Source of the DNA: RPQJ01 sp963754535
GTDB taxonomy: Bacteria; Pseudomonadota; Gammaproteobacteria; Steroidobacterales; Steroidobacteraceae
Direction: 5' to 3'
Assembly (NCBI GenBank): GCA_963754535.1
Contig: CAVWGG010000006.1
Coordinates: 248,001-312,000, forward strand
Length of the DNA stretch: 64,000 nt
This document shows, piece by piece, positions 1-7,950 of this stretch. The position numbers were made by a program, and so were the translations under genes. Position 1 is the stretch's first letter. Each line of letters starts with the position of its first letter. The notes beneath the pieces were generated by a model. It was not told the DNA's origin. It searched no databases and saw nothing but the letters and a program-made list of their open reading frames with translations.

Positions 1-586
1 CCTTGGGCCACAGGTTCTGTCCGGGCGGGGACACCGGCAGGCAGGCCGCGCCGGGCGGCGTCGCTGCCGTACAAATCGTGTAACCGGGAATCGGACCGAG
101 CCTCGGGCGAACGCCGTTGTAGTTGTTGGCCTGGCTGCCGACGAGCACGTTCTCCTGGTTCAAGGCCTGGTCGTACCAGTACTTGGCCCGCAGCAAGGCG
201 CCGAAGCGGCCCTTCTTGTACTCGAGATCGGTAAGGACCCTGAACGGCGTCGAGAACCGGTCGTTCTTGGCGTAGTTCAGGTTGGCGTCGCCCGCGGCGT
301 GATTGCCCGCGAGGCCGTCCTTGGGACCCACGGGCGTACCCGGGATCAGCGGGCTCGAGTATTTGCCGATGAGTGAACCGTCCGCGCGAGTAAAGAGTTG
401 CTCGCTCGGGTCCTCGGCGCGCCAGCTCGACCCCACCGATACGGTGGTGTTCCAGTTCAGCTTGCCGCCGTTCTCGAACTCGAATTCGATTGCGGCCGCG
501 CTGCCCGCATAGGACGCCAGCACCGTGCCGATCACTGCGGCCAACGTCGCGCTGCGGCGGTCCCGATTCATCGTTTCACTCGTCAT
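1..586 (-). CDS. DUF1302 family protein, N-terminal part (runs off the left edge)
   Basis: The minus-strand frame is open from an ATG at 586 to the window edge (about 195 codons). It begins with a signal peptide (hydrophobic stretch ending ASYAGSAAA) and then a conserved block, IEFEFENGGKLNWNTTVSVG, followed by the features WRAEDPSEQLF and FGALLRAKYWYDQAL. These are typical of the N-terminus of DUF1302 proteins, long predicted outer-membrane beta-barrel or surface proteins of gammaproteobacteria often found with lipid or sterol catabolism genes. The start has a GGGGGA ribosome site 6 bases upstream. A second ATG lies 5 codons in. The gene follows the WS/DGAT gene on the same strand across a 217-base gap. 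The C-terminal part is outside the window. Molecular function is not established; a role in export or uptake of hydrophobic compounds is inference. Confidence 0.8.
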   Translation of the reverse strand, partial: MTSETMNRDRRSATLAAVIGTVLASYAGSAAAIEFEFENGGKLNWNTTVSVGSSWRAEDPSEQLFTRADGSLIGKYSSPLIPGTPVGPKDGLAGNHAAGDANLNYAKNDRFSTPFRVLTDLEYKKGRFGALLRAKYWYDQALNQENVLVGSQANNYNGVRPRLGPIPGYTICTAATPPGAACLPVSPPGQNLWPK

Positions 587-803
587 TAGAAATCCCCCAG
601 TTACCTGTGAGTCCACTCAGTTGCATATTCTCTCGGGAGCCCCTGTCCGGTCCCGCACATCTGGCTAAGGCTAGTCCTGACCTTCCACGATCACAGTCGT
701 GAGTATCCGAAATACCACTAACTGAAATCCCCGTTGGGCAAGGTTGCCAGTGGCTCAGCCGCATGACAACCCGAGTAATCGTTGCGTTTTTGCCATGCAA
801 AAG

Positions 804-2351
804 TCAGGTCTCCGGGTGCTGACGCTTTGCCGGCGTCTTGCGAGTGCCGCCCGATCGCTTGCGGGCCGCTTTCGGCCGCGCCGAATCGACGGCCGCCGCC
901 GCACGCGTCGCTGGTGCGGCGGCGGCGGCGCGCTCCAGGTCGGCGAAGCCTTCACGCAGGCATTCCGCGAAAAACGCCGGGTCAGGCAGCATGTCGCGGC
1001 AGGCGACTGCGCAGATCCAGAGCGTGCCGTGGTAGCTGAATCCCGTCACATTGAGGCCCAGGCCGTCGAAGGCGATGCTGACCGGCGCGAAGGCGACGAG
1101 CCGGGCACCGGCCATGAACAGGGGGACGTCGGGCCCGCGGACGTTCGAGACCACGATGCTCATCTGGGGGAGCACCAGGCGTCGCGTGGCGAGTTCGTTG
1201 GCGGCATCCGGCAGCACCTCGAACAGGCGAGCGGCGAGGTCGCGACCGACGATGCCGCTGAGCATCTTCGCTTTTGCTGCACCGCGGCGAACTTCCTGCA
1301 GGCGGTCGATCGGGTCGTGCAGTTCGGTGTGCAACGGCATCACGGCCATGCCGACCTGGTTACCGAGATCGGCGGATTTGTCGGATCCGCGGAACGACAT
1401 CGGCACCATGCAGGTCAGGGTGGCGTCCGGCAGCTCACCCTTGGACTCGAGGTAGCGTCGCAGCGCGCCGCCGACGGTAGTCATGAACAGGTCGTTGATC
1501 GTCGCCTCGGGAATCGAGGCTCGAACGGTCTTGAAGCTGGTGAGCGGCAGACCCACGACTTCAACGACCCGATGCGCCGAGACCTTGTTCGCGAAGCGCG
1601 TCGCGGGCGGTTTACGCAGCGCGTCCGCGAGCCGGGTCACCGCAGATGTCTCTTTATTGCTGAGCAGCGAGGCCAGCCCGCCGGGCATCGCCGCACCCGC
1701 GCTCGCCACGCGCGCCGCTGTCTCAGCCGATAGCCGCGCGAAGCCGGGCACGCGACTGACACCGCTGGCCGCCGCGCGCAGGCACAACTCAGGCACCGTC
1801 GGCAGCCGGTCCTTGTAGCGACGGGCCCTGGGCACCGGCTCGCTGAAATCGTCCGCCAGCGTCGAATGGATGGCGCGGATCAGCTCCGTGCCGGCCTCGC
1901 CGTCGACGGCGCAATGGTGAATCTTCAGGTAGAGCGCGAAGCTGCCCGACGGCAGTCCGGGTATGTTGTCGAGGCCTTCAATGACGTAGGCCTCCCACAG
2001 CGGCTTGCTGCGATCGAGCGGGCGCGAATGGATGCGTGCGACCTGGATGCAGAGCTGGCGCCAGTCGCCGGGGTGTGGCAGCGCGATGTGCCGCACGTGG
2101 AATTCGACGTCGATGTCCGGATCTTCGATCCAGTAGGGACGGTCGAGCCCGAGGGGCACCGTGACGAGCCGGCGACGAAAGAGCGGCAGGGAGTCGAGCC
2201 GCGCTTCGAAAAAGCGCAGCACGTCCTTGAAGCGAACCTTGCCGTCGGGCGCCGTGGATGGGTCGTAGATGCCCAGCCCGGCCACGTGCATGTACTGGTT
2301 GCCACGCTCGAGGCGCAGGAAAAGGCTGTCCGTTCCGGACAATTGCCGCAT
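804..2351 (-). CDS. Wax ester synthase / diacylglycerol O-acyltransferase (WS/DGAT)
   Basis: This 515-residue protein is the usual bacterial WS/DGAT length. The N-terminal condensation-like domain carries the active-site motif HHCAVDG (H145, H146, D150, G151) matching HHxxxDG, in which the second histidine is the general base. The C-terminal half has family features such as YLESKGELPDATL, MVPMSFRG and the NVRGP segment. These enzymes transfer an acyl group from acyl-CoA to a fatty alcohol or diacylglycerol, producing neutral storage lipid at the membrane. The ATG has GGGGGAGA upstream. It lies 66 bases downstream of the tetR gene on the same strand, so it may be the third gene of an acyl-CoA dehydrogenase-tetR-WS/DGAT unit. 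The Ala/Pro/Arg-rich C-terminal tail of about 40 residues is not part of the catalytic fold. Alcohol versus diacylglycerol preference cannot be read from sequence. Confidence 0.92.
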   Translation of the reverse strand: MRQLSGTDSLFLRLERGNQYMHVAGLGIYDPSTAPDGKVRFKDVLRFFEARLDSLPLFRRRLVTVPLGLDRPYWIEDPDIDVEFHVRHIALPHPGDWRQLCIQVARIHSRPLDRSKPLWEAYVIEGLDNIPGLPSGSFALYLKIHHCAVDGEAGTELIRAIHSTLADDFSEPVPRARRYKDRLPTVPELCLRAAASGVSRVPGFARLSAETAARVASAGAAMPGGLASLLSNKETSAVTRLADALRKPPATRFANKVSAHRVVEVVGLPLTSFKTVRASIPEATINDLFMTTVGGALRRYLESKGELPDATLTCMVPMSFRGSDKSADLGNQVGMAVMPLHTELHDPIDRLQEVRRGAAKAKMLSGIVGRDLAARLFEVLPDAANELATRRLVLPQMSIVVSNVRGPDVPLFMAGARLVAFAPVSIAFDGLGLNVTGFSYHGTLWICAVACRDMLPDPAFFAECLREGFADLERAAAAAPATRAAAAVDSARPKAARKRSGGTRKTPAKRQHPET

Positions 2352-2417
2352 TCGATGTCTCCCCCGCCCCCGTCTGCAAGATACTGCGCGCCCGACGTGC
2401 CGTCCACGTCGATTGCG

Positions 2418-3086
2418 TCAACTCGATGCGCGTTTCGATCGCACCGCCCGCCTGGACCTGCGGACAGGCACGGCCGGAGTGCGCAGAAAGAATCGAATGC
2501 ACTCGTCGGCAAGCGCCTGTACGTCGAGCGCCCCGCGCGGGCGGTACCAGCGCGCGATCCAGTTCAGCGCACCGAACAGCAGCAGCGCGTCGATGCGTGT
2601 CGTTCCCGGCCAGTCGCCGGCCAACCGCAGCTGCGCCAGCGCTTTTTCCCAGACCGCCTCGTAGCGCTTCAGCAGCACGGACACCCGGCGCCGGGCAGCG
2701 GGCTCGAGCGAGCGCCACTCGTACAGCACGACAGGAATGAAATCCTGGCCGGCGCCGAGCAGCGTATCGAGGTGCGTGCGCACGAGTTGGTCGAACTGCT
2801 GCCGTGGCGGCAGGCCCAGCGCCGCAATCGCTTCGATGCGCGCCAACGCGTCGACCAGGCCCTCCTTCATCACCGCTTCGAGAATGTCGTGCTTGGTGGC
2901 GAAGTGGTACACCCAGCTTCCCGACTGCATGCCCGTCGCCTGCGCGATGTCGCGCACCGACGTGCCGTCATATCCTTTCTCGCGAAAAAGGCGCGCGGAG
3001 GCGCGCAACAGCTGCTGACGACGACCGGAGTCGACGTCGGCCGCCTTGCGTTTGCGCACAACCCTGGGCTTCGCTGCCGCGCTCAC
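2418..3086 (-). CDS. TetR/AcrR family transcriptional regulator
   Basis: The 222-residue protein has an N-terminal TetR helix-turn-helix at residues about 22-68 (LLRASARLFREKGYDGTSVR, then DIAQATGMQSGSWVYHFATK), preceded by a basic tail. The C-terminal half is all-helical and would be the ligand-binding and dimer domain. The start is GTG and overlaps the stop of the acyl-CoA dehydrogenase gene (GTGA), so the two are translationally coupled. Its neighbours are acyl-CoA enzymes on both sides, which suggests an acyl-CoA or fatty-acid type effector, as for PsrA, LiuR or FadR-like TetR proteins. It probably controls the divergent promoters at 4256-4335, where a perfect palindrome lies. The effector identity is inference. 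Confidence 0.9.
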   Translation of the reverse strand: MSAAAKPRVVRKRKAADVDSGRRQQLLRASARLFREKGYDGTSVRDIAQATGMQSGSWVYHFATKHDILEAVMKEGLVDALARIEAIAALGLPPRQQFDQLVRTHLDTLLGAGQDFIPVVLYEWRSLEPAARRRVSVLLKRYEAVWEKALAQLRLAGDWPGTTRIDALLLFGALNWIARWYRPRGALDVQALADECIRFFLRTPAVPVRRSRRAVRSKRASS

Positions 3087-4255
3087 AGGCCCAGCTGGCG
3101 CGCGGCCAGGTCCTTCATGATTTCTTCCGCGCCACCGCCGATCATGTTGACCTTCACTTCGCGATAGATGCGCTCGGACTTGGTGCCGCGCATGTAGCCG
3201 ATGCCGCCGAGCGTCTGCACCGCCGCATCCGCGCAGAACTGCATCGTCCGCGTCGCCGTGTTCTTCGCCATGCAGACGGATGCGACCACCCCGGAATCCG
3301 CGCTGCCCTCATGGTCGAGCCGCCAGGCCACGTCCTCGAGCAGCGTCCGCGTCGATTCGATCTGCGCGAACATGTCGACGAAGCGGTGCCGCACGACCTG
3401 GTGATCGACCAGGCGCTGCCCGAACGTGCGCCGCTGCCGCGCCCATTCGAGCGCCTCGCCGTAGCACGCCCACGCGAATCCCAGCGCCATGGCGGCCATC
3501 GAGAAGCGCTCGGCCGTGAAATTGTGCGTGATGGCGCGAAAGCCTTCGCCCTCCGCGCCTAGAAGGTTGGCTGCCGGCACGCGAACGTCGTCGAACCGCA
3601 GGTGCGCCGTATCGGACGCCCACCACCCCATCTTCTGCAGCGGCGTCCGCGTGAAGCCGCGAGCATCGCGCTCGATCACCAGCAGCGAGATGCCCCGCGC
3701 GCCCTTCGCTTCCGGGTCCGTGCGGACCGCGACCGTGTAGACGTCCGCACGCATGCCGGAGGTGATGAACGTCTTCTCGCCGTTCACGACGTAGCAGTCG
3801 CCATCACGACGTGCTGTCGTCTGCAGCGCAGCCACGTCCGAGCCGCCGGACGGCTCGGTGATCGCCAGGGCCGCGATCCATTCGCCGCACAGGATGCGCG
3901 GCAGCGTGCGGCGCTGCAGGTCGGGCGATCCGAGCGCAGCGATCGGCGGCGCCGCGATCGAATGCGACATCAGCGAGGCGAGCACCCCACCGGAGCCGCA
4001 CTGGGCCAGCTCGACGCAGGAGACCAGCGTGTGCAGGAAATCGGCGTCGGGCACGCCGCCGAATTCTTCCGGCAGCCGCAACCCGAACAGGCCGGCCTCC
4101 GCCGCGCGGAGGTACAGGTCGCGCGGAAATCCACCCGCCTCGTCCCAGCCCGCCACGTGCGGCTCGAGCTCGCGGACCACGAAGCGACGGACCGAATCGC
4201 GGAACGCGACGTGTTCGGGGGTCAGGCGAACGGGATTGAGACGGAGGGGTTCCAC
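3083..4255 (-). CDS. Acyl-CoA dehydrogenase
   Basis: This 390-residue flavoprotein has the standard three-domain acyl-CoA dehydrogenase layout: an N-terminal helical domain, a middle beta domain with ALAITEPSGGSDVAALQTTA, and a C-terminal helical domain with RRTFGQRLVDHQVVRHRFVD and LGGIGYMRGTKSERIYR. The C-terminus GGGAEEIMKDLAARQLGL resembles the isovaleryl/short-branched-chain group. It would introduce a 2,3-double bond into an acyl-CoA using FAD and pass electrons to ETF. The start is GTG with only a weak ribosome site. It is the first gene of the minus-strand unit, divergent from the carboxylase operon, and overlaps tetR by 4 bases. The substrate is unknown, but the neighbourhood favours a branched or isoprenoid acyl-CoA. 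Confidence 0.92.
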   Translation of the reverse strand: MEPLRLNPVRLTPEHVAFRDSVRRFVVRELEPHVAGWDEAGGFPRDLYLRAAEAGLFGLRLPEEFGGVPDADFLHTLVSCVELAQCGSGGVLASLMSHSIAAPPIAALGSPDLQRRTLPRILCGEWIAALAITEPSGGSDVAALQTTARRDGDCYVVNGEKTFITSGMRADVYTVAVRTDPEAKGARGISLLVIERDARGFTRTPLQKMGWWASDTAHLRFDDVRVPAANLLGAEGEGFRAITHNFTAERFSMAAMALGFAWACYGEALEWARQRRTFGQRLVDHQVVRHRFVDMFAQIESTRTLLEDVAWRLDHEGSADSGVVASVCMAKNTATRTMQFCADAAVQTLGGIGYMRGTKSERIYREVKVNMIGGGAEEIMKDLAARQLGL

Positions 4256-4285
4256 GCGACGATCTTAGGGCCGCCTCTTTATTCA

Positions 4286-4299
4286 AGCAAGCGCTTGCT
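4286..4299. promoter_or_regulatory. Perfect palindrome AGCAAGCGCTTGCT, candidate TetR operator
   Basis: A 14-bp perfect inverted repeat sits in the 80-bp gap between the divergent acyl-CoA dehydrogenase and carboxylase starts, 37 bases before the carboxylase ATG. Size, symmetry and position fit an operator for the TetR protein encoded two genes away, which would control both divergent units. Binding is inferred. Confidence 0.5.
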
Positions 4300-4335
4300 C
4301 TACGATCGGCGGGTCGAGTCGCCAAGGTGTGAGGC

Positions 4336-5952
4336 ATGCCGGTCTTCAATTCGTCCCTGGACATCACGGGCACCGCCTGCGCGGAGAACCGCGCGCACAT
4401 GCTGGCGCTGATCGCGCGTCACGACGAACTGCGTGACCGCACGGCGGCAGCGTCGGGTCGCGCAGGACCCCGGTTCGCCAAGCGCGGCCAGCTGTTGCCG
4501 CGCGAGCGGCTGGGGCTGCTGCTGGATGCGGGCGCGCCCTACCTCGAACTCTCGGCCTGCGCGGGTTACCTGCTGGACAACCCGGATCCCGGGAAATCGA
4601 CACCGGGCGGCGGATTGCTGGCGGGCATCGGCCAGGTCAGCGGCGCGCGCTGCGTGATCGTCGTCGACGATTCGGGCATCGAAGCCGGCGCATTGCAGCC
4701 CATGGGGCTCGAGAAATTCCAGCGCGCCCAGCAACTCTCGCTCGAGAACGGCCTGCCGTTCGTGCACCTGGTCGAGTCTGCGGGCGCCAACCTGCTGCGC
4801 TACCGCGTCGAGGATTTCATCTTCGGCGGCTCGCACTACGCGCGTCTCGCGCGCATGTCGGCCGCGGGCATTCCCGTGCTGACGATCGTGCATGGCAGCG
4901 CCACCGCCGGCGGGGCCTACATGCCCGGCATGTCGGACTTCGTCGTGATGGTGCGCGACCGCGCGCGCGCCTTCCTCGCCGGCCCGCCGCTGCTCAAGGC
5001 AGCGACCGGCGAGATCGCAACGGAAGAAGAACTCGGCGGCGCGCTGATGCACGCGTCCGTCTCGGGGCTGGCTGAATACCTCGCCGAGGACGACGCCGAC
5101 GCGATCCGCGCGCTGCGTGAACACCTGCGACGACTTGCCTGGCACCGCCATGAATCGAGCCTGCCGGCAGCGGCCGAGCCGCGCTTTGCGGCCGACGAAC
5201 TGCTGGGCATCATGCCCGTCGATGGCCGCAAGCCCGTCGACATGCGCGAGATCGTTGCCCGGCTCTGCGACGACTCGGACTTCATGGAGTTCCAGCCCAC
5301 CTACGGCCCCGCCACTGTCTGCGTGCACGCGTCGATCGGCGGGTTCCCGGTGGGAATCCTCAGCAACAACGGCCCGCTCGATCCTGCGGGCTCGAGCAAG
5401 GCGACGCACTTCATCCAGCAGTGCTGCCAGTCCGGGCTGCCGCTCGTCTACCTGCAGAACACGACCGGTTACATCGTCGGCAAGGAGTCCGAGCGGGCGG
5501 GGATGATCAAGCACGGCTCGAAGATGATCCAGGCCGTCGCGAACGCGACCGTGCCGCAGGTGACGATCCAATGCGGGGCCTCCTACGGCGCCGGCAACTA
5601 CGGCATGTGCGGCCGCGGCTTCGCACCGCGCTTCCTGTTCTCATGGCCCAACGCGCGCACCGCCGTCATGGGCGCCGAGCAGGCGGCCGGAACGATGGCG
5701 ATCGTCATGGAAGCCTCGGCCCGCGACCGCGGACTGGAGCCCGACCGCGCACAGATCGACGGCATGCGCGCCAAGATCGTCGAGACGTTCGACCGGCAGA
5801 CATCGTCGTTCTATACCTCAGGCCGGCTGCTCGATGACGGCATCATCGACCCACGCGACACCCGCGGCGTGCTGACGCAGGTGCTGCAGCTCTTCCGGCG
5901 CGCGGACGGCCTGAAGCTGCGTCCGCTCACCTTCGGCGTCGCCCGACCCTGA
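4336..5952 (+). CDS. Acyl-CoA carboxylase beta subunit (carboxyltransferase; geranyl-/methylcrotonyl-CoA carboxylase type)
   Basis: The 538-residue length matches beta subunits of methylcrotonyl-CoA (LiuB) and geranyl-CoA (AtuC) carboxylases. It has two crotonase-like carboxyltransferase domains. The N-domain contains VESAGANLLRYRVEDF, GSATAGGAYMPGMSD and FLAGPPLLKAATGEIATEEE. The C-domain contains GPLDPAGSSKATHFIQQCC, TGYIVGKESERAG and CGASYGAGNYGMCGRGF. It transfers CO2 from carboxybiotin to an alpha,beta-unsaturated acyl-CoA. The GANLLRYRVE and MPGMSD regions look to me closer to AtuC-type than LiuB-type sequences, but this is by eye and not decisive. It is the first gene of a five-gene operon whose fourth gene is the biotin-carrying alpha subunit. 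Confidence 0.9.
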   Translation: MPVFNSSLDITGTACAENRAHMLALIARHDELRDRTAAASGRAGPRFAKRGQLLPRERLGLLLDAGAPYLELSACAGYLLDNPDPGKSTPGGGLLAGIGQVSGARCVIVVDDSGIEAGALQPMGLEKFQRAQQLSLENGLPFVHLVESAGANLLRYRVEDFIFGGSHYARLARMSAAGIPVLTIVHGSATAGGAYMPGMSDFVVMVRDRARAFLAGPPLLKAATGEIATEEELGGALMHASVSGLAEYLAEDDADAIRALREHLRRLAWHRHESSLPAAAEPRFAADELLGIMPVDGRKPVDMREIVARLCDDSDFMEFQPTYGPATVCVHASIGGFPVGILSNNGPLDPAGSSKATHFIQQCCQSGLPLVYLQNTTGYIVGKESERAGMIKHGSKMIQAVANATVPQVTIQCGASYGAGNYGMCGRGFAPRFLFSWPNARTAVMGAEQAAGTMAIVMEASARDRGLEPDRAQIDGMRAKIVETFDRQTSSFYTSGRLLDDGIIDPRDTRGVLTQVLQLFRRADGLKLRPLTFGVARP

Positions 5953-5965
5953 TTCCGAGGTCCTC

Positions 5966-7123
5966 ATGCCATTTACCCACGAACACGCAGAGCTGCGCCG
6001 CACCGTAGAGCGGTTCTGCCGCGAAGAACTCAATCCGCACGTCGATGCCTGGGAGGATGCCGGCGCGTTCCCCGCGCACGAGGTGTTTCGCAAGCTCGGG
6101 CAACTCGGCCTGCTGGGGCTCACCAAGCCCGAGGCTGCCGGTGGCGCGGCGCTCGATTACAGCTACGCCGTGGTGCTGGCCGAGGCGCTGGGCGCCTGCA
6201 CGTGCGGCGGCGTGCCGCTCGCGATCGGCGTGCAGACGGACATGGCGACGCCCGCGCTCGCGCGGGTCGGCAGCCCCGAGCTGCAGCGCGAGTTCCTGGT
6301 GCCCGCGGTAGCGGGCGAGATGGTGGCGTGCATCGGCGTCTCCGAGCCCGGCGCCGGCTCCGACGTTGCCGCGATCCGCACGACGGCCCGCAGGGACGGC
6401 GGCGACTACGTCATCAACGGCGGCAAGCTCTGGATCACCAACGGCGCGCAAGCCGACTGGATGTGCTGCCTCGCCAATACCTCGGAAGGCAGCCCGCACC
6501 GCAACAAGTCGCTGATCGTCGTGCCGATGAAAACCCCCGGCGTCACGGTGGCGCGCAGGATCCGCAAGCTCGGCATGCACTCCTCCGATACCGCGCAGAT
6601 TCACTTCGACGACGTGCGGGTGCCGCAGCGCTACCGCATCGGCGACGAGGGCATGGGCTTCACCTACCAGATGCAGCAGTTCCAGGAAGAACGGTTGTGG
6701 GGTGCCGCCAACGCACTGGGCGGGCTCGATCACGCGATCGCGGACACCATCGAGTACACGCGCAGCCGCCAGATCTTCGGCCGCAGCGTGCTCGACAACC
6801 AGGTCGTGCACTACACTCTCGCCGAGCTGCAGACCGAGGTCGAGGCATTGCGCGCGCTGGTGTACCGCGCGACGGAGCTCTTCGTCGCCGGGCAGGACGT
6901 CACGCAGCTCGCGTCGATGGCCAAGCTCAAGGCCGGCCGGCTGTCGCGCGAAGTCGCGGACAAGTGCCTGCAGTTCTGGGGCGGCATGGGGTACACGTGG
7001 GAGAACCGCGTTTCGCGCCTGCTGCGCGACGGGAGGCTGGGTTCCATCGGCGGTGGCGCCGACGAGGTGATGCTCTCGATCATCTGCAAGCTGAACGGCA
7101 CGCTGTCGAGGCCGAGCGCATGA
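5966..7123 (+). CDS. Acyl-CoA dehydrogenase (AtuD / citronellyl-CoA dehydrogenase-like)
   Basis: The 385-residue acyl-CoA dehydrogenase starts 13 bases after the carboxylase beta stop, with GAGG 5 bases before the ATG. The middle domain has CIGVSEPGAGSDVAAIRTTA. The C-terminal domain has SRQIFGRSVLDNQVVHYTLA and ends FWGGMGYTWENRVSRLLRDG followed by LGSIGGGADEVMLSIICKL, a form familiar from the AtuD branch. It oxidises an acyl-CoA to the 2,3-enoyl-CoA with FAD, supplying the unsaturated substrate that the carboxylase needs. It overlaps the next gene by ATGA, so translation is coupled. An ordinary branched-chain acyl-CoA dehydrogenase remains an alternative. Confidence 0.9.
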   Translation: MPFTHEHAELRRTVERFCREELNPHVDAWEDAGAFPAHEVFRKLGQLGLLGLTKPEAAGGAALDYSYAVVLAEALGACTCGGVPLAIGVQTDMATPALARVGSPELQREFLVPAVAGEMVACIGVSEPGAGSDVAAIRTTARRDGGDYVINGGKLWITNGAQADWMCCLANTSEGSPHRNKSLIVVPMKTPGVTVARRIRKLGMHSSDTAQIHFDDVRVPQRYRIGDEGMGFTYQMQQFQEERLWGAANALGGLDHAIADTIEYTRSRQIFGRSVLDNQVVHYTLAELQTEVEALRALVYRATELFVAGQDVTQLASMAKLKAGRLSREVADKCLQFWGGMGYTWENRVSRLLRDGRLGSIGGGADEVMLSIICKLNGTLSRPSA

Positions 7124-7950
7124 GTCCGGCAGGTGACGCGCTGGTGCAGGTCGAGCGTCGCGGCGCGTTCTGGTTCGCGCGACTCAACCGGCCCGACAAG
7201 CGCAACGCGCTCTCCGAATCCCTGATGGGTGAACTGCTCGCGCTGTGCGTTCGCGTCGAGGCGGATGCCGACGCGCGCGCACTGGTGCTCTGGGGCGCCG
7301 GCGGGAGCTTTTGCGCGGGCGCGGACTTCGGTGGCTTCCTGGAACTGATGGCCGCGCCGGCGCCCGCTGGTCCGGACCCGATCATCACACACAACCGCAT
7401 GTTCGGCACGATGCTCGAACGCCTGGCGGCGCTGCCGGTCCCCACGCTCGGCGTCATTCGTGGCGCGGCGATGGGGGGCGGCGTCGGACTCGCAACCGTG
7501 CTCGATCGCGTCATTGCGACGGACGACGCGGTGTTCGCCATGCCCGAGGTCACGCTCGGAGTCGCACCCGCGCAGATCGCGCCCTTCGTCGCGCGGCGCA
7601 TCGGCGCGACACGAGCCCGCTGGCGCATGCTGGCGGCCGCACGGCTCGATGCAAACGCAGCGCACGCCGACGGCTTCGTCGACGTCGTGGTGTCCCTGGA
7701 TGAACTCAAGAGCGCTGTCGCGGCCGAACTCGGCCTGCTGGCGCTGACCGAACCCGCCGCGCTGCGCGCGACGAAACGGCTCGCCCTGCGCAACCTCGAA
7801 GCGCCCCTGACGGCGGCGCTCGATGCGGCCGCACGCGATTTCGCCGTGCTGCTGCGCTCGGGTTCGGCGCGCGAAGGCATCGCCGCCAGTCGCGAGCGCC
7901 GCCGACCCGCGTGGCACACCGAAGTGCCCGCCCTGCCGGAGTTCGACTGA
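7120..7950 (+). CDS. Enoyl-CoA hydratase/isomerase family protein (AtuE/LiuC-like)
   Basis: The 276-residue crotonase-fold protein starts at the ATG that overlaps the previous stop (ATGA). Longer in-frame extensions upstream only read the acyl-CoA dehydrogenase out of frame and are rejected. It has the oxyanion-hole segments GGSFCAGADFGGF and RGAAMGGGVGLA, and the catalytic-region PEVTLGVAPAQIAPF that supplies the active-site glutamate. It would hydrate the glutaconyl-type CoA made by the carboxylase to the 3-hydroxy-glutaryl-type CoA. It overlaps the next gene, again by ATGA. Substrate is inferred from operon order. Confidence 0.9.
   Translation: MSPAGDALVQVERRGAFWFARLNRPDKRNALSESLMGELLALCVRVEADADARALVLWGAGGSFCAGADFGGFLELMAAPAPAGPDPIITHNRMFGTMLERLAALPVPTLGVIRGAAMGGGVGLATVLDRVIATDDAVFAMPEVTLGVAPAQIAPFVARRIGATRARWRMLAAARLDANAAHADGFVDVVVSLDELKSAVAAELGLLALTEPAALRATKRLALRNLEAPLTAALDAAARDFAVLLRSGSAREGIAASRERRRPAWHTEVPALPEFD

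Noticed and set aside
6202..7119. N-terminal extension of the enoyl-CoA hydratase frame into the dehydrogenase gene
   Set aside because: The extension reads the dehydrogenase out of frame; the ATG at 7120 matches the crotonase family start and the ATGA coupling.
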